A DNA stretch of 64,000 nucleotides from Candidatus Paraprochloron terpiosi LD05 (GTDB lineage: Bacteria; Cyanobacteriota; Cyanobacteriia; Cyanobacteriales; Prochloraceae): positions 1,529,422 to 1,593,421 of the forward strand of contig CP073341.1 of the NCBI GenBank assembly GCA_018141785.1, written 5' to 3'. Both the position numbers and the translations under genes were made by a program. This document shows positions 35,776 through 44,137 of this stretch, piece by piece; within the stretch, counting starts at the first letter, position 1; each line of letters begins with the position of its first letter. The notes beneath the pieces were generated by a model, which was not told the DNA's origin, ran no database searches, and worked only from the letters and a program-made list of their open reading frames with translations.

Positions 35776-35777
35776 TT

Positions 35778-36569
35778 TCAATCAATGACCTGAATCGGTC
35801 CATCCACTCTTCCACTAAAAAATTGACGTACCAAAGGGTTATGGGTGGTGTCGATTTCCCCCACAGTTCCCTCCCACTGCACCTTACCTTCATAAAGAAA
35901 TATTACATTATCAGCAGTGCGACGAATAGTACTGTTTTGATGACTTACCATAACATATGTAACGCCAACTCCAGACGCTCCTTGTAACTGACGCACTAAA
36001 TCTTCAATCACCGTAGAAGCGATGGGGTCCAAACCTGCGGTAGGTTCATCATAAAGGATAATTTCTGTATTATATTCGGTATTTTCTGGATTTGACATAA
36101 TCGCCCGGGCAAAACTGACCCGCTTGCGCATTCCCCCAGATAATTGAGATGGGTAACTATCCTCAGTACCTTTTAACCCTACCATCTCCAACTTTTCTGC
36201 CACTAATTCCTTTATCCTCTCCCTTGGCAGCTTAGAGTTTTCATACAGGGAAAAGCCCACATTCTCATCTATGGTGAGAGAATCGAATAATGCCGCCTGC
36301 TGGAATACCATCCCAATACCAATAGGATCAGCTCCATCTTCAATTAAGCCTTGACGCAGTTGCCCTTTTATATACACCTCCCCTTCATCGGGAGCCATAA
36401 AACCGGCAATTAGTCGCAAAACTGTCGATTTGCCTGTTCCCGAAGGACCGATAATAACCAGGGCTTCCCCCCGATAAATAGTCAGATCGATGTTATCGAG
36501 AATGACTTTGTTGCCAAAGGACTTGCTAATTCCCTTTAATTCTACCAGGGGTTCTCTGTATTTTGTCAT
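35778..36569 (-). CDS. MlaF-type ABC transporter ATPase
   Basis: 263-aa ATPase of the retrograde lipid/MCE transporters. The Walker A GPSGTGKST, Q-loop GIGMVFQQAALFDSL, signature LSGGMRKRVSFARA, Walker B IILYDEPTAGLDP and H-loop VMVSHQ are all intact. It energises lipid movement with an MlaE permease (not in the window) and the MCE protein at 25830-27059. It starts 14 nt after the chlI stop, so it may be read through from chlI. The usual downstream partner mlaD has been pushed 8.7 kb away. Confidence 0.93.
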   Translation of the reverse strand: MTKYREPLVELKGISKSFGNKVILDNIDLTIYRGEALVIIGPSGTGKSTVLRLIAGFMAPDEGEVYIKGQLRQGLIEDGADPIGIGMVFQQAALFDSLTIDENVGFSLYENSKLPRERIKELVAEKLEMVGLKGTEDSYPSQLSGGMRKRVSFARAIMSNPENTEYNTEIILYDEPTAGLDPIASTVIEDLVRQLQGASGVGVTYVMVSHQNSTIRRTADNVIFLYEGKVQWEGTVGEIDTTHNPLVRQFFSGRVDGPIQVID

Positions 36570-36583
36570 GGTTTGACTTTAAC

Positions 36584-37681
36584 CTATTCAGACATTTCCA
36601 TCCCAAATACGCGACTAAAGGCTTTTTCCACCTTGTAGCCGGAGTCGATGGATTCCAAGGGGTCTTTCCGCAGTCTGTGTCGCAGACAGAGAACGATTAC
36701 TCGACCGATATCAGAGGGTTCTACCTCCTGACGTCCCTCAAAAGCTGTCAATGCTTTCGCAGCGCGATTGGTAACGATATCTCCCCGCAAACCATCTACA
36801 TCTAATTCTGAACAGACTTCCGAGATTTTCACCCGCAGGTCATAGTCAATGGTCACGTTGGGCAATAACTGCTGGGCTGCTATCAGTTTATCCTGTAAAG
36901 TTACTTCTTCTTCCTGATATTTGCTGCGAAATTCCTGGGGTGCTCGGTCGAATGCTGTTCTTTGCTCCACAATTTGGACCCGCAAATCAGGTTCTTTCAC
37001 GGTACGAATTTCTGCGTGCATCCCGAAGCGATCCAGTAATTGGGGGCGCAATTCTCCTTCTTCTGGGTTCCCGGAACCCACCAGGACGAAGCGGGCTGGG
37101 TGCCGAATGGAAATACCCTCTCTTTCCACAGTATTCCAACCCGAGGCTGCGGAGTCTAATAGTATGTCTACTAAATGGTCGTCCAGTAAGTTAACTTCAT
37201 CTACGTAGAGGATACCTCTATTTGCTTTAGCTAGCAGTCCCGGTTCAAAAGCTTTTACCCCTTCAGAGAGAGCCTTTTCAATATCGATAGTGCCGCAGAC
37301 TCGGTCTTCTGTCGCCCCCAAAGGTAGGTCAATCATCTGCACTTTTTGGGTCACAATTTGAAGCCCAACTTTGTTTTGCAACTTTTGTTGCACTTCGTCG
37401 CTCATCAAATCTGGGTCTGAAGGGTGGGAATTGAAGGGATCGTTGGCAACAATCTCAATTTCTGGCAGCAGATCTGCTAGGGCGCGAATTGTAGTTGATT
37501 TACCAGTGCCCCGATCGCCCATAATCATCACTCCGCCTATTTTCGGATCGATGACGTTCAGCAACAGGGCTAGTTTCATTTCTTCCTGACCCACAATTGC
37601 CGTGAAGGGAAAAACGATACGATTATTTTTTGGAGGTGGGGTCGTAGTCACGGTCATATCAGTGCTGATGGCAGTTTCCAT
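36584..37681 (-). CDS. chlI: Magnesium chelatase ATPase subunit I
   Basis: AAA+ subunit of magnesium chelatase, which inserts Mg2+ into protoporphyrin IX, the first committed chlorophyll step. About 365 aa from the Met at 37681 (METAISTDM), close to the family length of 350-360; the longer frame to 37744 adds residues without similarity. Walker [10 protein letters not shown], Walker [17 protein letters not shown] and sensor region [21 protein letters not shown] are present. It forms a hexamer that drives ChlH/ChlD. The gene diverges from the broken YdcF gene. Confidence 0.95.
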   Translation of the reverse strand: METAISTDMTVTTTPPPKNNRIVFPFTAIVGQEEMKLALLLNVIDPKIGGVMIMGDRGTGKSTTIRALADLLPEIEIVANDPFNSHPSDPDLMSDEVQQKLQNKVGLQIVTQKVQMIDLPLGATEDRVCGTIDIEKALSEGVKAFEPGLLAKANRGILYVDEVNLLDDHLVDILLDSAASGWNTVEREGISIRHPARFVLVGSGNPEEGELRPQLLDRFGMHAEIRTVKEPDLRVQIVEQRTAFDRAPQEFRSKYQEEEVTLQDKLIAAQQLLPNVTIDYDLRVKISEVCSELDVDGLRGDIVTNRAAKALTAFEGRQEVEPSDIGRVIVLCLRHRLRKDPLESIDSGYKVEKAFSRVFGMEMSE

Positions 37682-37756
37682 TAAAGAAAGAATACAAGGA
37701 ATGCTGAGGTAGATATTACCATCTACTGATCTGCTGGACCACAAACTTAGGGAAAA

Positions 37757-38365
37757 TGAGATTAAATCGACGCCGTTGGCGATTTTTCTTCTTTGCCATT
37801 ATATCTTGTTTAACCTGCCTTTTCACTGCCATACTCTACTTTAATGGGATGAGATTGTAAGCAGCAGCATCAAAACCAGTAGATGCTTTGTTTGTTCTCG
37901 GTGGCAGCTAACCTCGGAAAATTACTGCTGCAAAGTTTGCCAGACTTTCGCCATCCCTGCCAACTTTAATTTCTCGGGGCGGAGCAGAACCCTGCACCTG
38001 GTTAGTTTTTCAACTGCAGCGTGCTCCTAAGGAAAGAGTTTGGTTGGAAAGATGTGCTCAGAGCACTTTTGATAATTTTTACGTTGGTTACTTCTCCTAC
38101 TCACCTACCGCGATACCAGTGGATGGCGCCAATTATCTTCGGTGCTCACGGTATTTGGGTAGATTTTGAAATAGTTGAAGAAAAGGGCATTCCTGGTAAT
38201 CGGGAGCATCCCCTCAAGACGGGTTTAGATGTTTCTCGCAGCCTATTATGGGCATTAATGTCTCAGGTGCTCCAACCTCAATGTTCCAGCGTAATTCCTT
38301 TGGTAGATGTGAATTTGCCCACTTGGCGTCAAAAAGGTTTTAAGTGCGAGCGGGTTTCCCTTTGA
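37757..38365 (+). pseudogene. Broken YdcF/DUF218-family gene
   Basis: Pieces of a cyanobacterial YdcF-like protein appear in changing frames: an N-terminal membrane segment ([18 protein letters not shown]), KPVDALFVLGGS, CAQSTFDNF, ITSPTHLPR and the conserved C-terminal HGIWVDFEIVEEKGIPGNRE and GLDVSRSLLWALMSQ. Several frameshifts and stops (for example near 37860 and 37910) break it. DUF218 proteins are membrane-associated and act in envelope or peptidoglycan-related processes. The 38021-38365 frame alone is not a functional gene. Confidence 0.75.
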
Positions 38366-38416
38366 ACTGAAATATATGATAAGATATGTAAAGTTAAATT
38401 TGAGAATCAACGGTCT

Positions 38417-38635
38417 ATGTATCTATTAATGGAAGCTGCTATTAACACAGGGGGCAAATTCCCCACTCTATTCGTTGCCGTCTATGTAGTGGGTTTTATC
38501 GCTGCTGTAACTATTGGCTCCATCGCCTGGTATAATTCTAAGCGTCCGGCTGGTTGGGAAGGGAGCGAGCATCCCAATATTATACCGAAAGTCAATATAA
38601 ATAATAATAGTGATGTTCAGCAAGACAAGTCTTAA
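38417..38635 (+). CDS. Small single-pass membrane protein (Psb35-like)
   Basis: 72 aa. One transmembrane helix is evident (about residues 20-38, LFVAVYVVGFIAAVTIGSIAW), followed by WYNSKRPAGWEGSEHPNI and a polar tail. The sequence type is conserved in cyanobacteria and recalls Psb35 (Ssl2148), a small protein linked to CP47 and high-light-inducible proteins in photosystem II assembly; I assign this from memory of the pattern and with caution. Its end overlaps the next gene by 26 nt, so they are probably co-translated. Confidence 0.65.
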   Translation: MYLLMEAAINTGGKFPTLFVAVYVVGFIAAVTIGSIAWYNSKRPAGWEGSEHPNIIPKVNINNNSDVQQDKS

Positions 38636-39047
38636 CCCCAATTATAGAAAGAATGACTGGGGTTACAAAATAGATAAATTTGTTCAGGAAAACAAGCAAG
38701 ACTTGGCTGCATTGGTTTGGGGTCTATTTTTAGAATGGGACAAAAGTAATGATATTTTGGGTATCGACCTGAAACCCAAGCCTCATTTCGTCCGTTGTTC
38801 TCGCCAAGCAATTGAAGAGCTGAATGAGAATGTGAACTGCAATCTTCAGGAAGTTTTGGGTATTTTGGACGGTTTGAAACGAGAAGAAGAGATAGCAGCG
38901 ATCGCTATTGGGTCAGGGGAAATTAAGTTAATTAATTTTAAACCCGAATTACCGCCACCACTTTGTTTCGAGCAAGCTACAGCAACTCTGGATCAATTAA
39001 TTAAACAGCTTGAGGAAAATTTGAATAACTTATTCACTTTAAACTAG
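38610..39047 (+). CDS. Conserved cyanobacterial hypothetical protein
   Basis: 145-aa acidic soluble protein, not recognised. Visible features are ALVWGLFLEWDKSNDILGID, HFVRCSRQAIEELNENVN, EVLGILDGLKREEEIAAIAI and a C-terminal helix TLDQLIKQLEENLNNLF. It overlaps the preceding small membrane-protein gene in another frame, suggesting coupling, and converges with the M48 protease with a 14-nt overlap of 3' ends. Function unknown. Confidence 0.7.
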   Translation: MMFSKTSLNPNYRKNDWGYKIDKFVQENKQDLAALVWGLFLEWDKSNDILGIDLKPKPHFVRCSRQAIEELNENVNCNLQEVLGILDGLKREEEIAAIAIGSGEIKLINFKPELPPPLCFEQATATLDQLIKQLEENLNNLFTLN

Positions 39048-39864
39048 CAATTCGCCGACGGTAAGCAGCGCTGTTCAAGCCATAACCAACCTTTTCTTGA
39101 CCCGGGTATTTTTTGTTAATCATATTTTGAAGGTTGCCAATGCGATTTTCCGTAGCAGGGTGGGTACTCAAAATAGTCGGTACCCTCCCTTTGTCATTAA
39201 CTAGCTTTTCGAAAAATTGAACCATCCCCAAGGGAGCGTAACCGGCACTAACTAGATTATCCAATCCTTGAGCATCAGCATTGTATTCGTGGCTGCGACT
39301 CCGGGGTAGGTTGAGACCCACTTGTACCCCCAACTGAACTATCTGGTTGCGCTCCACTCCCGCTGCATCTGCCAAGCCTTGAGCTATAATTTGCTGGCGG
39401 ATCTGTTTAATGGCATGTTTGCCTGTAATGTGACCGATTTCATGAGCCATCACTCCCGCTACTTGGGCTTCGTTATCTGCTGCTTTCAACAACCCTGTAT
39501 TGACATAGACAAAACCTCCCATGGTGGCAAAAGCATTGATAGCGTCGTCTTCTACCACCTGAAATTGGAACTTCAGATTCGGTCTTGTACTATGAGGTAC
39601 TAAGTGATCGCCAATGTCTCGCACGTATTTGTTGATGGAGCGATTGGTAGACAGTTTTACCTGGGAAACTATTTGCTGATTAATCTCACTTCCCAACTCT
39701 ATTTCTTGCTTATCCGATAACCTGGATAGCTCAATTACCTGTATTCCCGGACGAATCAAATCCCTCCAGTCAAAGGCTAAACTCGGATGGGACGTACCCG
39801 CAACCGTACCTAGGGCTACTGTTAGGGTTAGGAGGAGGTAAGGGAAAATTTTCCATCTGAACAT
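39034..39864 (-). CDS. Exported M48-family zinc metalloprotease
   Basis: 276 aa. An N-terminal signal peptide (FPYLLLTLTVALGTVAGTSHPSLA) directs it to the periplasm or lumen. The catalytic zinc site HEIGH is at residues 141-145 within VAGVMAHEIGHITGKHA, and the third ligand region is SRSHEYNADAQGLD. Similar to BepA/LoiP-type peptidases that clear misassembled envelope proteins. Intact and probably active. It is monocistronic on the reverse strand, with the RRM gene divergent from it. Confidence 0.9.
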   Translation of the reverse strand: MFRWKIFPYLLLTLTVALGTVAGTSHPSLAFDWRDLIRPGIQVIELSRLSDKQEIELGSEINQQIVSQVKLSTNRSINKYVRDIGDHLVPHSTRPNLKFQFQVVEDDAINAFATMGGFVYVNTGLLKAADNEAQVAGVMAHEIGHITGKHAIKQIRQQIIAQGLADAAGVERNQIVQLGVQVGLNLPRSRSHEYNADAQGLDNLVSAGYAPLGMVQFFEKLVNDKGRVPTILSTHPATENRIGNLQNMINKKYPGQEKVGYGLNSAAYRRRIASLK

Positions 39865-40106
39865 GACAATTTAAATAGGATTCGGTTACTTAATCCGACT
39901 GTAGCTGAAAGAATAAAGTTTCCCCACATGAAGATATCTCTAAGATACAGGCTCAGAGGGCGATTCGAGAAATTTAACAAGGGAAAGGGAGATTTTAGGG
40001 ACAATCACAGTCCAGTCGTGCTATGATAATCTTTGAGAAATAAAGATCGGTAGTAAGGTTTGTTTTTAGCATTGACAGGTAAATCCTCGGAAAGTACTAG
40101 CAAGCT

Positions 40107-40150
40107 TCTCTCCGAAATCTAAATCTCTACACACTTTTTAACCGGAGAGA
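40107..40150 (+). promoter_or_regulatory. Shine-Dalgarno-masking hairpin in the RRM-gene leader
   Basis: TCTCTCCG (40107-40114) is a perfect 8-bp complement of CGGAGAGA (40143-40150), which contains the Shine-Dalgarno sequence 7 nt before the ATG at 40157. The loop is 28 nt. Melting or remodelling this stem would control translation; temperature response is an inference from the cold-inducible nature of related rbp genes. Confidence 0.65.
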
Positions 40151-40156
40151 CAATTT

Positions 40157-40459
40157 ATGTCGATTTACGTGGGTAACTTATCCTATGAAGTAACGAAAGA
40201 AGACCTCAGCGAAGTTTTTGCCGAATATGGAACGGTGAAAAATATTAATATTCCTACCGATCGCGAAACAGGTCGCGTGCGTGGTTTCGCTTTTGTCGAA
40301 TTGAGTTCAGAGGAGGAAGAAGCGGCGGCGATCGAAGCCCTGGACGGGTCTGAGTGGATGGATCGGGAAATGAAGGTTAGTAAAGCTAAACCTCGTGAAC
40401 GAAGAGGAGGTTCATTTGGTGGTGGGAGAAGAAACGACAACTTTTCTGGAAACTACTAA
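40157..40459 (+). CDS. RRM RNA-binding protein (cyanobacterial Rbp type)
   Basis: 100 aa with one RNA-recognition motif. RNP2 is IYVGNL (residues 3-8) and RNP1 RGFAFVEL (42-49). A C-terminal glycine/arginine-rich tail (RRGGSFGGGRR) places it with the glycine-rich, often cold-induced Rbp proteins. These bind single-stranded RNA and can act as chaperones or in mRNA localisation to the thylakoid. The leader has a Shine-Dalgarno-masking stem. In relatives an rpsU gene often follows; here another small basic protein gene does. Confidence 0.93.
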   Translation: MSIYVGNLSYEVTKEDLSEVFAEYGTVKNINIPTDRETGRVRGFAFVELSSEEEEAAAIEALDGSEWMDREMKVSKAKPRERRGGSFGGGRRNDNFSGNY

Positions 40460-40546
40460 GCTTCAAGCACTCAAGTATTTGCGAATAGGTTATCTCCCCT
40501 TACCATTCGCTCTCAACCTATTGAAGGAGAATTAATTCTTTCGTGG

Positions 40547-40598
40547 GCTTGTGGAAGCCATGAGAGTTAATCTCAGAGAGACTTCCCACAAGCTTTTT
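40547..40598 (+). terminator. Terminator- or attenuator-like hairpin after the RRM gene
   Basis: Arms GCTTGTGGAAG (40547-40557) and CTTCCCACAAGC (40582-40593) with one bulge, followed by TTTTT. It lies 20 nt before the next ATG, so it may terminate or attenuate read-through into that gene. Confidence 0.6.
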
Positions 40599-40618
40599 AA
40601 TGTTTTCATGAGGTATTC

Positions 40619-40801
40619 ATGGCTAAACGTCGCAATTTGAAAAAAGAGAAGGCTGCTCGGAACAAAGCTTATGCTCGTCAGTTTCGGAAGAAAACTTCTC
40701 GATATTCCTCCCGCAATAAACGTTTTGGACGTAGCAATTACAACCAAGACAGCGAAAAATTAACTTCAGAAACCAAATCAGAGACAGAAACAAGCTTTTA
40801 A
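40619..40801 (+). CDS. Small very basic protein
   Basis: 60 aa. The N-terminal half is rich in Lys/Arg (RRNLKKEKAARNKAYARQFR), resembling ribosome-associated small proteins, and the C-terminal half is polar and acidic. It is read after the RRM gene, beyond a terminator-like hairpin. I do not recognise a named family; similar sequences are found in other cyanobacteria. Possibly RNA-binding or ribosomal-accessory. Confidence 0.6.
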   Translation: MAKRRNLKKEKAARNKAYARQFRKKTSRYSSRNKRFGRSNYNQDSEKLTSETKSETETSF

Positions 40802-40885
40802 TACATAAATTTCTTGAAAACATGTATTATCATACAAATATAAGAATACAGTTTAATTAAGGATAAAAAATCTAGAATATACTCT

Positions 40886-41512
40886 ATGGCTAAATTATCT
40901 CAAGAATTAGAGCGCTATTTTTTTGAGGAAAAACGGACTCCAGAAGTCACTTTAGCCAATATTCTCAGTCTAGCAGGGGAACGAGTTTTTGGTTTTTTAT
41001 TCGTCATTCTTTCCCTTCCTTCTGCTTTACCCCTTCCCGCTCCCATTTTCTCCATTCCTTTTGGCGTCTTGATGCTTTTATTAGCAGGGCAGATGATTTT
41101 AGGCGCCAAACGTCCCTGGTTACCGAGGAGGATGTCAACTGGTTCCATTAAACTGGAAAGAGCGCAGTCTATTATTAGAGCGGGTATTCCTTGGTTAAAG
41201 AAAATTGAAGCAGTAGCTCGTCCTCGACTTAGTTATATTTGTACCAGTTTACTGGGAAGAGTATTTATAGGAGTGGCGATCGCCCTCATGTCTATTTCCA
41301 TGATGATTCCTATTCCTGGTACTAATACTCTACCAGCCATTGGGATTTTCATCACTGCTTTTGGTTTGCAAGAAGAAGATGGGATGATTAGTTTAGGGGG
41401 TTTATTTGTCTGTCTCCTGGGTGGGGTTGTCTCTTTCGGTATTATCTACGGTGGGGTTAATCTCTTGCATTTACTTAAAGATTGGTTGCTCGATATGGGG
41501 TGTAGGGTGTAG
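40886..41512 (+). CDS. ExoD-family membrane protein
   Basis: 208 aa. The ExoD pattern is clear: LANILSLAGERVFGFLFVIL, SLPSALPLPAPIFSIPFGV, LLLAGQMILGAKRPWLPRRM, and later IPIPGTNTLPAIGIFITAFG. Four or five membrane segments. ExoD was named from exopolysaccharide and alkaline-tolerance mutants in rhizobia; the molecular role is unknown. The last codons run into a GGTGTAGGGTGTGGGG simple repeat at about 41497-41527. Confidence 0.85.
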   Translation: MAKLSQELERYFFEEKRTPEVTLANILSLAGERVFGFLFVILSLPSALPLPAPIFSIPFGVLMLLLAGQMILGAKRPWLPRRMSTGSIKLERAQSIIRAGIPWLKKIEAVARPRLSYICTSLLGRVFIGVAIALMSISMMIPIPGTNTLPAIGIFITAFGLQEEDGMISLGGLFVCLLGGVVSFGIIYGGVNLLHLLKDWLLDMGCRV

Positions 41513-41527
41513 GGTGTGGGGTGTGGG
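41497..41527 (+). repeat. GGTGTAGGGTGTGGGGTGTGGGG simple repeat
   Basis: Imperfect GGTGTRGG 7-8 nt tandem units covering the 3' end of the ExoD gene, including its stop. Confidence 0.65.
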
Positions 41528-41608
41528 GTTGATCACAAGGAGGTGGTGGGGAGTATGCCTCCACCTCCAATCCAACTCATAGTGAAAGTGCAACTTCCTA
41601 GCTATTTC

Positions 41609-43738
41609 TTAAATGCTGAACCCAAATTGGAAAATGGCATCGTTAAAGTCGTTGTCACTTACCCCAAGGTTAGCGGGCAAATCCTCAAACCCAAAGATAT
41701 TGTTGCCACGAGACTGTAGGTGACTTACGCCATCAGGGTTAGCTCCTTGGAAGGCAAAGTAGGCAACTTGATCTTCGATGAAATCAGCTGCATCATTAAA
41801 CTGTCCATCTGTTTCGGCATCTTCGGCGCTGACAAATCCGTCAAAGCCAAGGCTACCAGCGTTTGCCAACATAAAGGGAGCATAGAGCCTGCCACCATTT
41901 AGGATGACATCCCCGAATGATCCGACGCTTGTGTTGCGGAATCTGTCACCAGAGGAGCCAGCTTGAATCTCAAAGTTATCCACCCGACCGACGATGGCGG
42001 CGCGAGCATAGCCATCATCCCCTGGCAGCAAATCTACTGTACCATTCCCATCAATATCAATGTCACCATTGGCATCTGCAACTTCGTAGAAACCAACTAG
42101 GTTATCAAATGCGGCGTCAGTTCCCAGCTCCAGAACATCATTGGTGAGTTGAGTGGTAACTTGGGTAGAGTCTCCTGCGGAAGTTATGTTTAAGGCAAAG
42201 GTATTGGTAATATAACCGGCACTATCAGCCTCAAATTCAATCTCTACGAGGGGATTGATGGCAAAAATGGTGGTTGTACCGCTAACCTCGTTGGCAACCA
42301 CCAATAAGGGTTTGTTATTGGGACTATCTTCAGAAGCGATAAAAGCCAACCCTTCTGGACCAATATCTCCCGCTGGAGAGCGCACATACTGGACTCAAGA
42401 GGCATTAGCAGGGTTTGTGACATCATAGACCATGATGCCGCCAACTCGTTCCAAACCAATAAATGCGTAAGTGCGATCGCCTATAACCCCAGTTACGACA
42501 TTTTCTGGTTCTGGTCCCTTATTATCGCTACGACTGTCGAAACTATCAGGAGAACCGTTGGAATTAAAAATCAGAGGTGCTTGGGCGGCAATAATCTGCT
42601 CGAAATCGTCTCCGGAGTCAAAGACTAAATTGCCAGAACCATCCCAAATGGAGAAGGAACGAGCGCCGTAGACAAAGAGTTGGTCGTAATCTCCATCTCC
42701 ATCTAAGTCTCCATCAATAGTAGAGGCTTCCAGACGACCAAGTTGTTCTTCTGACTGCAATTCTTCTGCATTAGGGAAAGCATCAAGATCCAGGGTTAAA
42801 TTCCCGATGCGCTCGTCTTCATCCCGAGAGTCCCCTTCATTAGCAGTAATGTAATAGGTATTTCCATTTGCTTCAAAGGAAGTGATACCGTCTGGTTGAT
42901 ATAAACCAAATATGGGGTAATTTTGGATGTTGATAGCATTATCCCGATCACTCCCATCTAAGCCATTATCTGCCAAATTATGATTTTTGACACCCAGGGG
43001 AATAACATCTGTAACCGTTCTAGTCGCAATATCTACCACAGCAAAAGCATTGTTTTCTTGTAGAGTTACAAAAGCCGTAGAACCATCGGGAGAAACGGCA
43101 ATATATTCTGGTTCCAAATCCTCCGCCACAGTTTTGTTTGGGAAGATGCGCACACCCTGAGCCCGCAGTTCTTCTTCCCGACCGTTAAAAGCGGTAAAAT
43201 CGGCAGTAGAGACATTATCATCAGTTAAATTTTCCACTCCACCAGAGATATCAATAATACTGATAGAACCTTCTGGATCAACTTCCCCTCCTGGTTCCCC
43301 TTCGTTAGCTACAATAACTCTGGTTCCGTCGGGGGTGAAGGTAATCTGATCTGGAAGCGCCCCCACAGTGACGGAGTTGAGGAAATTTCCCTCGGTATCA
43401 TAGAAAAACACTTGTCCGGGAAGTTGGATATCATCGTTTTCTGAGTCCACCACTTCTACAGCAGTAGCTACAATACCATTGCTGACAGTAACACTATTTA
43501 TCCCCCCAATAACCCCTGATTCTTCTAGAGAAACTTCGTCTTCAGTGGGGGAAATAGAAAAGAGAAGATTGGGATTAGTAGGATCGCTCAGATTAAGTAC
43601 GTCAAGAGTAGCGCTGTTAGCATTGACTACAAATAAACGTTGACTAATGGAATCGTAAGCCGGAATTTCCGCTGCACTTTCGCCCAACACACCAGTTGCA
43701 AAAGTGCCAATTGCTTCGAGTTGAATTTGAGCTGCCAT
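41609..43738 (-). pseudogene. Secreted choice-of-anchor I / DUF4114 protein with an in-frame TGA
   Basis: One reverse frame of about 709 codons is cut only by TGA at 42395-42397. Upstream is a choice-of-anchor I beta-propeller-like region (IPAYDSISQRLFVVNANSAT, GALPDQITFTPDGTRVIVAN, EPEYIAVSPDGSTAFVTLQE, YYITANEGDSRDEDERIG). Downstream, [18 protein letters not shown] resumes the family and the end is a DUF4114 domain ([20 protein letters not shown] and [10 protein letters not shown]). No Sec signal; family members are probably exported by type I secretion. Everything but the one codon looks intact, so the nonsense change is recent or an error. Confidence 0.75.
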
Positions 43739-44137
43739 TTATCTTTCAATATAATTTTACCTTTGATTGTGGCTGACTTAAATGAATTGTACAATTAATT
43801 TTTAGTTAAATTTTGGTTATACTTAGGTTTCAGCGCTGGTCTAGATTCGTGAAAAGCCTTGTTTTATGGAGTTGTTCGTCATCTGAACGTATCCTAAACG
43901 CCTTGGCGCTTGCTGTCGTGATGAGACTGGACAGCCAGTCTACTAACTACCGCGACTTACGATTTGTACAAATGATTTAGCCTCATTATATATAACAGTT
44001 CGCGCTGGTATAGTTACAATTGAGATAATTAATATACGCTCTCTAAAGGAGTAGGCAAAACCAAGAAGATAAGGTAGGAAAGTAGACAAGGGAGGAATAC
44101 TCATCTACTATAGCACCATTTGTGCTCTGCCACGACA
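43739..44137. other. Intergenic region without a recognised gene
   Basis: 400 nt between two reverse-strand genes, containing upstream sequence of the anchor protein and the 3' region of the aminopeptidase. I see only short inverted repeats and no coding signal. Confidence 0.5.

Noticed and set aside
42395-42397. TGA as selenocysteine or another recoded codon
   Set aside because: No selenocysteine-type redox motif is nearby, and other near-intact genes here have TAA or TGA stops in different contexts; nonsense mutation is simpler.
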